Assembly (NCBI RefSeq): GCF_008831285.2
Contig: NC_045147.1
Coordinates: forward strand, 20,340,581-20,404,580
Source of the DNA: Nymphaea colorata
Lineage: Eukaryota > Streptophyta > Magnoliopsida > Nymphaeales > Nymphaeaceae
Length of the DNA stretch: 64,000 nucleotides
Reading direction: 5' to 3'
Part shown: positions 1-10,835 of the stretch, in pieces
Layout: every line of letters starts with the position of its first letter
Numbering within the stretch: the first letter of the stretch is position 1
The notes under the pieces: model-generated
What the model saw: the letters and a program-made list of their open reading frames with translations, nothing else
What the model was told of the DNA's origin: nothing
Databases searched by the model: none
Position numbers and translations under genes: made by a program

Positions 1-743
1 TGTAATATTAGTTTCTATCATGTATTGAAAGCTTGTATCTGTCGAATTGGCTGCGATAACATGAGTAAAGAACAGAAAAAAATATTATGTTAGGAACGTA
101 GAGTCTGATAGAGGGCCGTATTAGTCAATGGGCTGATTTGGCAAATGATGTGGGGCCATGATCCGGATTAATCTGGACCATCCTGTTCAGGAAACAAATC
201 ACTCCAGTATGATTAATTGGTGCCAAACAAGGTGTAAATAAGAAGCCAAATCTGCCGCAGTTCGTATTGTTGCATGATTATCTTCTGATCTCGTAAGGGT
301 ATGAACAAGGTGAACAAGAAATATGGATGTCTGGCCTTACTTAAGTTTGATATCTGATGAGCAAGTATACGTATATGATATTTTTAATGGCTGAGATTCT
401 GTTCTAAGCAGAGACAGCTTGAGCTTACAAGTCAGAGTTCAAATTTGGGGGCGGGATGTCCTCTTTTCCAGCTTCACAAGCACCATGTCATGTACAACAC
501 CATTCTTCTTGAGGGACATATTTGAAGGCTACCCAGCTTGGGGGCGGGATGTCCTCTTTTCTGCTAAAGGCCGTTCAGTTCTCCATCGGAAATAGCTTCT
601 CTAAAGGAAGAGTGCAACACATCTTTCATGTTAAAAGCAAGGGTTTTGCATTGATCAATGTTGGCTTAATCACGTTTAATCAGGAAGAATGAGATTATTT
701 AGAGGTGTATAAGCAGGTCCTAACACTGTCGAATTGAATAAAC
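1..743. other. No gene recognised; pair of 24-bp direct repeats
   Basis: I see no coding exon here. A 24-bp sequence containing GGGGGCGGGATGTCCTCTTT occurs twice in direct orientation, at 445-468 and 538-561, 93 bp apart. The rest is AT-rich. Confidence 0.5.
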
Positions 744-844
744 CTATCGTTGGGCTGAAGAAAACAATGATAGCAGATGCAAATAGCTCAACAGAGACTT
801 TTCAGAAGCTGTACAAATAGAGTATGGATTCTCAAACGCATCAT

Positions 845-971
845 CTTGGCCATCTCCATCCTTATGCTCCATCAGCGTATCATAAGCCAACTTAGCTAAC
901 TTTGGGATCACTTCCGTATCTGTGTCGCATTCAAACAGGAACCCGCATCGAACTAGCATCTCCTTCAGGTC
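845..971 (-). pseudogene. GFAT (glucosamine-fructose-6-phosphate aminotransferase) exon fragment
   Basis: On the minus strand, after a CATCAG splice acceptor ending at 972, the frame reads DLKEMLVRCGFLFECDTDTE followed by VIPKLAKLAYD. This matches the conserved glutamine-amidotransferase segment of eukaryotic GFAT, where DTDTEVIPKLAK is near invariant. GFAT makes glucosamine-6-phosphate, the first committed step to UDP-GlcNAc. Only this exon is recognisable. The N-terminal exon with the catalytic Cys should lie between here and about 1700 and is not seen. The next exon downstream (coordinates below 740) is not seen either, although part of a gene could lie beyond the window edge. The reading stays open to 744 but loses similarity after the DGDG stretch. 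Most likely this is a gene fragment. Confidence 0.6.
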
Positions 972-1447
972 CTGATGACGTACAAGGCAGAGAAACAAGT
1001 AAGACAAGATGGATGGCTGGACGAAGGTAAGCTCATGAATCATATTCGTAATTCGGTGAAGCTTAGCATATATCATCATCCAATCCAAACTTAAGTAGTG
1101 ACATAAACGCCACCAAATGACAAAATTATAAATACAAGGAAAATTCTAGTGAACCGATTAATTTCGATTCTCTGAAACCATGAAAATATACAGTAGCATC
1201 AAAAGAAGGAAACTCGCCTATTCACTGAAATAGGCGGAGTGTCGCCAATAATAATGCATTTTATCTCTTTCTTGCAAAAAGGACAAGGAAGAAGAAGAAC
1301 CACAACAATAAGAACAATAATGGTGGCAAATTCTAAAGCTGTCTATAAGACCAAAAGTCCGAACCACTTGTCGCTCGAATGAGCCTCTTATGGAGATTTT
1401 CACTTGGCGGCGGCTCTCTGAATACAGTAATGAGCATGCCTTGAATT

Positions 1448-1545
1448 ATAGCCACAGTCGGCTATTGAAGCTAATAAGCGTGCTTATTCAGTAACGATAG
1501 CCACAGTCGGCTATTGAAGCTAATAAGCGTGCTTATTCAGTAACG
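1448..1545. repeat. 49-bp perfect tandem duplication
   Basis: A 49-bp unit beginning ATAGCCACAGTCGG and ending CAGTAACG is repeated head to tail without mismatch (1448-1496 and 1497-1545). It lies just upstream of the truncated EXO70 copy. A perfect pair suggests a recent local slippage or duplication. Confidence 0.95.
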
Positions 1546-1755
1546 ACGAACGCGGGCTGACATTCTAGCTTTCCATTATTTGTGTTAAACTCAGAAGAAT
1601 TTGAGAATATTTTAGGACAAAGGACAATCGACCAGCCGCTTAGCAGCCCTTGCAACACGGTTGGGAGGGAAATCAGTAAGACTTTAACCGGAAATTGATC
1701 TGATCGTACTCTGAAAACCATTTTCTCATGTGAACTTGCAGGCATGTGTTCTTTA

Positions 1756-2260
1756 TCTGATGAGCAATTTGGAAGCCAAGACAAAGGCATACACAGACCC
1801 AGCACAGAGACACCTCTTCTTGATGAATAATTGGAGGTACATAGTAAGCAAGGTGAGGGATTCAGAGGGTCTAGCCTCCCTTCTTGGGGCGGAGTGGATC
1901 CGGAATCAGGGGGCGAAGGTGAAGCAGAACCAGGCATGGTATCAGAGGAGCGCGTGGGAAAAGGTGGTATCGACGTTGGTCTTGCAGGGGGCCACGGCTG
2001 ACGCATCGCTCGCTCCGAGAACGGTGGTGAGGGAGAAGATGAGAATCTTCAGTAATTTGTTCGATGAGAATGTGAAGGAGCAGTCTTGGTGGATCGTGCC
2101 GGATGAGCAGTTGCAGAGGGAAATGAGGAGCGGGGTGGCGGAGATGGTGGTTCCTCCGTACCAATTGAGCGGGAAAGGTGCCGTTGGTGAAGTATATTCC
2201 AGAGGAGCTTCGGGACCGTTTGGACGAGCTCTTTGCGGGTAGGCCTCCTGGCTGCTGATC
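1756..2260 (+). pseudogene. Truncated EXO70 copy (3' portion only)
   Basis: This stretch is highly similar to the last 180 or so codons of the intact EXO70 at 44094-45797. Similarity starts abruptly at about 1756, corresponding to codon 388, so the N-terminal two thirds is absent. Near the end the copy lacks about 27 bp that encode the FQEFLTKFR segment, then about 11 bp more. This shifts the frame, and the C-terminus reads out as unrelated residues ending at 2242. Missense changes also occur (for example GWVVPDE to WWIVPDE). There is no plausible start or promoter of its own. Homology continues past the stop into non-coding sequence, so the copy is a genomic duplication and not a retrocopy. 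Confidence 0.9.
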
Positions 2261-3455
2261 CCCCTTAGCTGTTCCCATTGGAGATGCTGATTGTTCCTTT
2301 TTCCTTGTCTTTGTTCATGTAAATTAAAATTCTGAGTTTAATTTGGCACGGGAAGACGGTGTAAGCAATGGTTCTATAGTGATTCTCATGTACATCATAA
2401 GGAAATCGGTTTTCTTTCGAAACGCTTTTGTTTCTTCAGCAGTGTTGAATTCGGAATGCTCGTAGTGAGATTCTGCAAATCTTCTGATTGCTAATCTCTG
2501 CGTTGCTTTTCTTAGTTATCGGCTGGATAAATTGTCACGATTCTTCAAATGTAAGACGGTGGCTAGAGCCCCACATCGTTGGTGTGTTTGATGTGTTACT
2601 GTATAAAGAACTATGGAAGCGCCAGACTTAGCGAAGAATATGATGATTTGGGGAGGGGCACGGAGAGGACATGATATTGTTGCTGGCGGCATAGGGAAAA
2701 GCATGACGAAATCCACTTTAGTGCAGTTCATTGTCGTAGCGAATAGAAGCAGCAGACTCTCTATGTGGCCATCTTTCTCTCTCTTCCTCTATCTCTATGT
2801 GCTGGCCACAATACAAGATTTGATCGAAGTGATTTGATGCAACTGGCGGCCTGGAGGTTTGAGGCCCTTCCTGTCACTTCTAAGGCTAGCGGCGAATTCA
2901 AGCCGACCGCAAGGCTGAAAGCTTTGAAAGACATCGTGAGTGCGGGAGAAAAACCCAATAGTAGCATCTGGCGAGATCTCATCAAGGAGATCGAGAAACT
3001 GGATAAAGGACAGCATTTGCATTTTATCAAAAGATTACCAATTCTCATCACAAGATTGCCTGGATTGGTCTCAACTTTCTGCTTTAAACAAAGCTCAACC
3101 TGACTTCAAAAAGAAAAAATTGTATGCCGTTTGTTGCAGCAAACTCTCTGCCACTCTGCATAATATGATGCAATGCATAACTCTATCACAATTGAGCAGA
3201 ACATTATGTATCAACATTTCTAACAAATCACCTTAACAAGGAGCTAGGATATTACAATCAAAACACCCACGGTACAAAATAGCAAAACCAAGTACAGAAA
3301 GCACCCTCAGTACAAAAATGGAAAGCAAAAAAATCAACAAAAGCACGCTGATTGTGAGTAAAACGAGTCCCTCTCACGAAGCAACACAAACACGAACTAG
3401 ATAGGTCATAAGCTCCCCCACACTTCCCCCCCATCCCTCCATAATACCAGACAGG
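2261..3455. repeat. Duplicated EXO70 3' flank (left copy)
   Basis: This is homologous to 45798-46970, the 3' UTR and downstream sequence of EXO70, in the same orientation with small indels. Between about 2892 and 3012 the left copy has sequence not found in the right copy, which instead has an unrelated stretch of about 85 bp at 46419-46496. That left-specific piece is open in the frame covering 2765-3103 and reads like coding sequence (LKALKDIVSAGEKPNSSIWR), but I do not recognise it. A short further block of homology, 3828-3870, pairs with 47569-47615. Confidence 0.85.
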
Positions 3456-3916
3456 TTTTTCCTCTCCACCATAAGGTCCAATCCTGTTTGGTTCTAATTT
3501 TTCAAGTCCTTTTCCCTTCCTACAATCAACCAGTCCTAGGATGGAGCAAAAAGTCCACCACTCAATTGTGGTGCAAAGTTATATTTCCCCCGCCTTCCCT
3601 CCCCTAAAGTCACCCAATCAAGTTGTTAAATCATCAAATAGTCTATTATATGCGGCTTACATAATTTATTTGAAAATCAAGAACCTCTGAAACATATGGT
3701 TTTTAAGGTATAAAAAAGAAAGTACATAAAAAATCAAACGGCTTACAATGCACCCAAAATTGGTGGGTACAAATCGATCATGTTACTTAAACAAGATTCA
3801 AAATTTGGGATTGTAAGAAAATAACTATGATGCATCTACCTAGGCCATTAATCAAGTGAAAATCTAGCCTTGGGACCGAAACTTGGGGAACACTACTCTC
3901 TCTGTCTCTCTCTCTC

Positions 3917-3954
<38 letters not shown>

Positions 3955-4198
3955 GAAAATCGTCATGCATACTCAAGTGCAACACGGTTTAGTTCGTATG
4001 GGAATAGTACCGTAAGAAAACAAATTGCAGTTTCTACCTTCAAATTCAAAATTAAAATAAAGCAAGCAAAATGAAAAGAACAAACACTTTGTTATGCATA
4101 TTTCCAGACAAAAATGGATTTTAGCATTTAGCATATACCCAGATATATATTTGATGTCACATGGGAATCATGACAATAGACATGAAATCAATGTCTTA
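3456..4198. other. Non-coding; compound TA/TG microsatellite
   Basis: Positions 3456-3815 are found only in the left EXO70-flank copy. A (TA)n-(TG)n microsatellite lies at about 3917-3954, preceded by a CT-rich run. No gene is seen. The CTATGATGCATCTACC at 3828 onward is the uninterrupted equivalent of the site that carries the 585-bp insertion at 46984. Confidence 0.6.
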
Positions 4199-4610
4199 AA
4201 ACCCCAGTGACTCAGGACTTGACTCGGCTGTTCGTGGCTCGGTGACTCAGACCGGGTTATGTTAACTTTTTTTTTAAGATAAAAAAATACATAACCTTTG
4301 TTTTAAGTTTTAATCATAAAAGGTTTACAAAATTACTTAATTTCACTTATACGATTAAACAATTCATCGTCCATGAATTGTTTGAATTGTTGCAGTTTCG
4401 GATGTTGATTTGAAGGACATTAAGAAAACTCAATTGATTTCATTAATATTGCTCAACTTTAACAAACTGAACTTGTATCTTTAATAAAGTAATAAACAGA
4501 ATTTATATGTTAACAAATGCAGTAAAACGAGTCACCCTACTGGGTGACTCATTAGGGAGGCGAGCTGAGCCGAGTCACCTGAGTCACCGGTTGACTCAGC
4601 CAGTTTTCAA
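4199..4610. mobile_element. Candidate MITE with GACTCGG-rich inverted ends
   Basis: The left end (4199 onward: AAAACCCCAGTGACTCAGG, then TTGACTCGGCT) and the reverse complement of the right end (AAAACTGGCTGAGTCAACC, then GGTGACTCAGGTGACTCGGCT) match as imperfect terminal inverted repeats. The right end carries an extra 11 bp or so. The interior is AT-rich with no ORF, about 410 bp in total. I could not define a target duplication, so family assignment is open. Confidence 0.5.
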
Positions 4611-5859
4611 ATGTTGCATGAAATACAGTTGTTTTTGTTTTTCAACAACAGAAGACAAATGGATTTAGCAAACACAATTTCAAATCAGAAGTCCCAAAGA
4701 TATTCATACAGGTGACAATTTTCTCTTGACAGCATATTTCATATGTATTTCTCACTAGATCCATTAAACTTAAAATTTTTGGACAGTAAAGATGTGAAAT
4801 AAGCAACTGAACGAGGGAACTAATATATACCGCCAAAAGCACGTTGAACATAGATTAAACTAGTGCAGATACGTACACACTGACAATCGAACATGCATGT
4901 TTCTCAAAGAGGCAGCAGCGCCTGAGAGCATGCTGCGCCATTGCATGTTTCTGCCAGAAGAAGCGAGAGTCTGAGGATCATCACTGCCTTGCCAGAAACT
5001 GTGACAACAGAAGGAGAGAAATCGAGAAGGGGAAAACTAAATCCCTTGATTGATTTGTTTGTTTTTAATTCTTTAACCAGAAATGGATCAAATTAGATTT
5101 CGAAAATGCTGAGCGAGTCTAACCTCTGGATTGCACATGCTCTGGACTGCATATCCAGAGTCCCTTAACTTTGTAGGACTCATCTTTCTCCTGAGATGTG
5201 TGTGCAGACTTTTGTGCAAAAACAATTAGTTGCAGTAACAGCATCCTGGTCAGTGTTACTGTTTTCCCTCAACACCTGCACCCAGAGTTTTTCAACATGG
5301 GAGCCCTGGCCCATCGGTAGAGTTAGTCGTGTTAACCTCTCCACCTCCCCCCTTGTCTGTGCGTGCAATTACAAGTTAAAACCGTTTATAATTGAAAATT
5401 TTGCATCTTTAATCTATAGTCAACTTGGCAAACCAGTCAACCCAAGCAAATGGCTTTTCAGTTGGCTAAGCTTACCCAGGCCTAGCCAGGTTATGCTACG
5501 GATTCAACCTAGAAAGTGTAAGAAGCAGCGACAGAGGAGAGAAAATTGGAGGCAAAGTTGGGATAACTTTGTCTTCTGAATCTAGCCAAGGACCTGGACT
5601 GCTTTCAAGCACCCAACTTTGCATTCTTTATGACTGTGTGTGTGTGTATGGGAGGGAGCTGGGTTGTCCAATCCCGGGAATGAGATGGGGCTGTCTTGGA
5701 TTATGAAAGTGAGAAATGTTAAAAGGAAATCAAATGAGAAAACAGGGAGACACTAGGTTGGTATGAAGTGTGAAACTGACTTTTAATTATAGCTCTAGGT
5801 TGAAAATCAACACTTCGGGTAAATTTATGATTTTTTTCTCGTTTTTCTTTTCCTTTCAG
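4611..5859. other. No recognisable gene
   Basis: One open frame of 127 codons (5196-5579, plus strand) matches no family I recognise, and its composition does not suggest a conserved protein. A short TGTG run lies at 5635-5648. Nothing else is supported. Confidence 0.4.
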
Positions 5860-5936
5860 GGGTACTTTCATTCAGCTGTTGATTGTAACGGTGCAGTCTA
5901 TGTTGTTGGTGGGCGTGACAGAAAGAGTTACTTGCA
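5860..5936 (+). pseudogene. Isolated kelch-like exon
   Basis: A TTTCCTTTCAG acceptor is followed by an open frame reading GYFHSAVDCNGAVYVVGGR and then DRKSYL, closed by a consensus GTAAGT donor at 5937. The pattern hydrophobic-x-VYVVGG is typical of a kelch beta-propeller blade. No other exon of such a gene is seen on either side. The presumed intron runs straight into the satellite, which begins about 260 bp downstream. It may be a gene fragment or one exon of a gene interrupted by the array. The kelch assignment rests on one blade-like motif. Confidence 0.35.
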
Positions 5937-6194
5937 GTAAGTTGTGCTTTCGGTCACTATGCTTCTTCCATCATTGAGTTCATTGCATAGAGAAGATTTT
6001 CTATGTTTTTTCATTTATAAAAGTTTTATTTTTATGGATGTAACGCTCAGGCTTTTCTGTTTTGCATTTTGTTCTGAGATTAAAAAGTTGTTTTGTTGAG
6101 AGCTTAACAACATTAGGCTGCAATATTTTTGCGAAGCTATTCTACATGTTGTCATGATGCTTATGGAGCAGCGCATCTTATTGGTATGATCATG

Positions 6195-6583
6195 TAAGGT
6201 TTGTCATTGCAAGTTTGTTCTTTTCATTAACTTTCCTTTCGTCTTCTGCCTAACTTTCTAAAACTGACTATTATACCAACGAATCTAGTTGGCCATGCAT
6301 TGGTTGTGTCAACCAGTCAGTCATTTATTTCAATTACATCTAATTGACATTTCTAACTTGACGATGGGCATGTTGCATCATCGAAATCCTAGAGCAGTTC
6401 TCAGGTCTCATAGAACTGTTTTCCCTTTTGTTGTACAAGGTTCATCGTATCTTTTGTGTGCAAAATGAGACAATCACATATCATTTACATCACATCCCTT
6501 GAGCGCACTTGTCTAGTATTGCATGCTTTTCATTGATATTTCTTTTGTCCTATGCATAACCTCCTAAAACTGACCATTATACT
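6195..6583 (+). repeat. Diverged satellite monomer at the left edge of the array
   Basis: Similarity to the roughly 303-bp satellite monomer begins around 6195, and one diverged monomer follows (CTAGTTGGCCATGCATTGG at 6288 onward). It is cut at 6583 by the hAT element. The monomer resumes at 10001 after the element and its target duplication. Confidence 0.85.
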
Positions 6584-6609
6584 CAATGTTATCCGTATCA
6601 ACAAAAACA

Positions 6610-6714
6610 ATACGATACGAGTTATACGCACGATATGCTATCGCCCGTATCGTGCGATACGGGCACCGTATCTTACGATACGGGCGATACACCCCCGTAT
6701 CGTATGATACGGGG
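6610..6714. repeat. Subterminal palindromic repeats of the hAT left end
   Basis: Immediately inside the left end lie several near-perfect palindromes of the form CCCGTATCGTGCGATACGGG, with core GTATCG-N2-CGATAC. At the right end (9910-9980) the same GTATCG/CGATAC word recurs in looser order. In hAT elements such arrays of short subterminal motifs are transposase-binding sites; that role here is inferred from family knowledge. Confidence 0.75.
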
Positions 6715-7016
6715 TTAAAATGAAAAAGGGGCACGACAACCCCTTTTTTGCTTCATCTTTTTAAAACCTACGCTCCTCTCTCTCTCTTCTATTGTTTCTA
6801 AACACTACAAGAGACGTGGGAGGGAGAGATTTTCTCCATTTGCATCAAGATCTGCCGGTGAAGAAGCTTTATTTGTTGTGGGGAGTCTCGGGACGGTGGG
6901 AAGCTTGGAGAAAGAGGGTTTTTTGGTTTCTAACACCAAGAAGGTAAGAAATAACTCATTTTTGCCGTTGAATCATTCATTTCTCTTATTTCCTACATTT
7001 ATTTGTATGTTTTTAC

Positions 7017-9568
7017 ATGTTTTGTGAAGATATAATGTCGGATCCTGCATGGCAGTGGTGTACAAGGGTGAATCCTAAAGATAGGTTAAGAGTTAAGTGC
7101 AATTATTGTAAGCAAATCATATCAGGAGGGATCTCTCGCTTTAAAAACCATATAGCTGGTACACACAGCGATGTGGCTGCTTGCAATGGCTCCCAAGAGA
7201 ACCCATTGCCAGCGTATGTAAAGCACCAGTGTATGGAGCTTCTTAATGCAGTGAAAGCAAATAGGATTGAAAAAGAAATGCAAGATGCAGAGGAAGGATA
7301 TGGGGACCCACATGCATAGGAAGAAAGTGAAGGTGAAGACGTTGAGCTTGAAGAAGAACATGTTGGTATAGTTTGGGAACAGCTAAAGGGAAAGACATTA
7401 TGCATACAAGTAGTTCTTCAACTGCAACCAAAAAAAGAAGAGGTGCAAGTGCAAGTGCAAGTACAGGTTTACGAGGACGTGGCAGGAGTGGGGGTCGTAC
7501 TGGTGTTGGTAGAGTACCTACTATGAAGTCAAGTAATATGCTGGTTCGATCAAGCATTTTTTTCCCAATTATACTACTGTTGGTGCTCACCCTGAGATTC
7601 GTACAGCCATGTGTTCAAAAGATATTGTTGAAGCAGCAGATGAAACCATAGGAAGGTGGTTCTATGACGCATCCATTCCCTTCAAAGCAGCAAACTCTTT
7701 TCATTTTCAGGCTATAGCAGATGTGATTGCTACTGTAGGCCGAGGGTATAAAATGCCCTCTTTTCATAAATTGCGAGGTAAAATTCTCAACAAAGTAGTT
7801 AGAGATGTCAAGGCATATTGTGATGAACTGAAATTGAACTGGAAAGCTACAAGATGCAGTGTAATGGCAAATGGGTGGACAGACATCAAGAACAGAACAT
7901 TGGTAAACTTCCTTGTATATTGCCCCCTTGGTACTATGTTCTTAAAATTAGTTGATTTGTTTGATACTCCTAAGACTGTTGATGTTTTGTTTGAGCTTTT
8001 TGATAAAGTTATACAAGAAGTTGGGCCTCAAAATGTCGTGCAATTTATCACTGATAATGCAGCAAATTATAAAGCTGCAAGTGAAATGTTAGCGGCATGA
8101 TATAGGACATTTTATTGGAGTCCATGTGCTGCTCACTGTGTAAATCTTATGCTTCAGGATCTTGGTGAAAGAGATGATATGAAGTTGACAGTTCAAAGAT
8201 GCCAAGAAATCACGAAGTTTATTTATAATCATGCTTATGTCTTGAATTTGATGAGGAAATTCACAAATGGGGCTGAATTGATTCGACCTGCACAAACACT
8301 GTTTGCTACAAATGTTTTGACTGTGCAGGGTATAGTCAAGCAAAGAACTCCTCTCAGGCAGATGTTTTCAAGTGATGATTGAGCTGCATATCCACATGCC
8401 TATAAAAGAAAGGCTACGACAGTTGTGGATACCATCTTCGATGCTGACTTTTGGGAATCATGTGTGCACTTATTGAAGATTTGTGTACCTCTAGTGAAAG
8501 TCCTCAGATTAGTTGATACTGAAGATAGGCCTTCTATTGGATATTTATACGAGTCTATGGACAGAGCGAAGGAGGCCATTAGAGATAATATGAAGGGAAA
8601 AAAGAAGTTGTACATGCCTATATGGAAGATTATAGATGAAAGGTGGTCTGAACAACTTCATCGTCCACTTCATGCAGCAGCCTACTACCTAAATCCTACT
8701 ATTAGATATCTTCCCACTTTTAAGAAGGACAGAGAGGTCGAGTATGGCATGTTGGATTGTGTTGAGGTATTAGTAAGTGATTATAAAGAACAAGACGCTA
8801 TCCATATGTCAATCAACAAATATGATACGGCTTTTGGTAGCATGGGGAGAGAGACAGCAATTCGATGCAGGTCAACTATGCGTCCAGGTATTAGAAAAAG
8901 AGACTTTATACTTTCCGGTTTATTTTATTTGTTGTTTAGCTTCTACCTTCTCATATATTTATTCTTTCTCATTTTTACTTTCCCTCTGTTATTAGATTTG
9001 TGGTGGGAAAGGTTTGGGCCTGATTGCCAGAATTAAGGAAGCTTGCAATTAGAATCCTCAGCCAAACATATAGTGCAACTGGATGTGAAAGAAATTGGAC
9101 TGTATTTCAGCACATCCACAGTAAGAAGAGGAATAGGTTGGAACATAAAAGGTTCAATGACCTTGTTTATGTTCGTTATAATATGAACTTGAGACAAAGG
9201 TAAACATTTGTTATGCAAAATAGCAAATTCTAATATATATTTTAATTTCTAACATTTTGTTAATTTGTTCTCTTGTTAGGCAATTAGAAACAACATCTAC
9301 GAGGAAGCATCACACTCAATATGATCCTATCAACATTGACCATTTTGATATATTAGACTTTTGGGTTGAAGAAGAACAATCTGTAATACTTGATGACCTT
9401 GAGGACGATTTTGATTTTTTGAACCTTGAAGGAGTAGCAGAGATTATTGAAGGAGAGGCTGGAAAGCAATGGAATGTTGGTGACATTCCATTTCCAACAG
9501 AGGGGATAGAAGCACTTAATGAAGAAAATGAAGATGATCATGAAGATGATGATGGAAATGACGATTGA
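7017..9568 (+). pseudogene. hAT transposase (BED zinc finger, DUF659, hAT dimerisation), disrupted
   Basis: Domains read in order. A BED-type finger lies at about 7085-7175 (CNYCKQ followed by HIAGTH, giving Cys-Cys-His-His). A DUF659 block lies at about 7620-8095 (VMANGWTD, TLVNFLVYCP, FITDNAANYKAA). A central catalytic region follows at 8425-8880, and a C-terminal hAT dimerisation region at 9012-9200 (SATGCERNW, RLEHKRFNDLVYVRYN). The tail to 9568 is acidic. Two introns are evident, 8888-8995 and 9200-9279, each with GT and AG. Disruptions are an in-frame TAG at 7318, a frame change between about 7320 and 7600, a TGA at 8098, a TGA at 8380 (where the family frame expects Trp), and a frameshift near 9034. 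This is a decayed transposase gene that would have excised and reinserted the host element. Confidence 0.9.
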
Positions 9569-10000
9569 CGAGGATTGTTGTTGTCAAAACTTGAATTGAA
9601 TGAATCATGATTGATAACTATATGTTCACTTTTGAACTTATGAATTGTGATGTAATCGAATTCTGTTCAGCTGCTTATTATGTTATTTTGAATGTCTGAT
9701 TTCTTATTTTGGAATGTGTTGTTCATAGTTCATAGTTCATACTTCATACTTCATAATCATATACATGAATGATGAATGTTCATTTAAATACATTTTTCTT
9801 GATTTTTTCTGATTTTTACTTGTTTTTTCGGATTTTTTTTGGAATTTTTATGATTTTTTGGAATTTTTTATGATTTTTTAATATTTTTTAAAAATTAAAA
9901 AATTAATTTTACGATATGTTACGATACGTTTACGATACGGCGTATAGGTCGGCCCGATCGATACGTGATACGCTACGCCAGTGATAACATTGATTATACT

Positions 10001-10598
10001 AACGCATCCAGTTGGTCATGCAATGGTCGTGTTAACCAGTCAGCCATTTACTTCAATTGCATCTAATTGACATTTTTAAGTTGATGGAGGGCATGTTGCA
10101 TCATCAATATCATAGAGCAGTTCCCAGGTCTCACAGGACTGCTTTCCTTTTTGTTGTACGGGGTTCATCGTACTTTTTGCGCTCAAAATGAGACGATCAC
10201 ATAACATTTACATCTCAACTCTAAAGCGCAATTGTCTAATATTGCATGTTTTTCATTGACTTTTCTTTTGTCTTACGCATTATCTCCTAAAACTGATCAT
10301 TATACCAATGCACCTAGCTGGCCATGCATTGGTCGTGTCAACCATTCAAAGATTTATTTCAATTGCATCTAATTGACATTTTTAACTTGATGGTGGACAT
10401 GTTGTTTCATCAAGATCTAAGAGCAGTTCTCAGGTCTCAAAGGACTGCTTTCCCTCTTATTGTACGGAGTTCAACGCATTGTTTGCGCTCAAAATGAGGC
10501 GATCACAAATCATTTACATCACATCCATTGAGCGCGATTGTCTAGTATTGCATGCTTAACAATGACTTTCCTTTTGTCTTACGCATAACCTCCTAAAA
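10001..10598 (+). repeat. Diverged satellite monomers between the hAT element and the HOR core
   Basis: This holds about two monomers related to, but clearly diverged from, the core. They lack the nine-monomer order seen further right. At about 10600 the sequence switches abruptly, mid-monomer, into the monomer-I type (TTCATGGTGGGCATG). That marks the start of the HOR core. Confidence 0.85.
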
Positions 10599-10835
10599 CT
10601 TCATGGTGGGCATGTTGCTTCGTCAAGATCCTAGAGCAGATCCCAGGTCTCACAGGACCGCTTTCCCTTTTGTAGCACGGGGTTCATCGCATCTTTTTCG
10701 CTCAAAATGAGGCGATCACATATGTTTTAAAACACATCCTTGAGCGCGCTTGTCTAGTATTGCATGCTTATTATTGACTTTCGTTTTTTCATACGCATAA
10801 CCTCCTAAAACTGACTATTATACCAATGCATCTAG
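10599..10835 (+). repeat. Partial HOR unit (end of monomer I)
   Basis: This is the 3' part of a monomer-I copy, nearly identical to 13328-13561, and is the leftmost piece of the ordered core. Confidence 0.85.

Larger units (their letters stand above)
6584..9992 (+). mobile_element. hAT-superfamily DNA transposon, 3,409 bp, with 8-bp TSD
   Basis: The element begins CAATGTTATC at 6584 and ends with the exact inverse GATAACATTG at 9992. It is flanked by the perfect 8-bp duplication ATTATACT (6576-6583 and 9993-10000), the hallmark length for hAT. Excising the element and one duplication restores a continuous satellite monomer. Both ends carry many copies of GTATCG-type motifs. The interior encodes a BED/DUF659/hAT-dimerisation transposase with two introns, now interrupted by stops and frameshifts. 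The element is therefore a formerly autonomous copy that probably cannot move itself. Confidence 0.95.

Noticed and set aside
1448-1545. Target-site duplication of a transposon
   Set aside because: The two 49-bp copies are directly adjacent with nothing between them. It is a simple tandem duplication.
5290-5345. tRNA-derived SINE or tRNA gene (TGGCCCATCGGTAGAG resembles box A)
   Set aside because: No box B at the right distance, no cloverleaf and no A-rich tail or target duplication.
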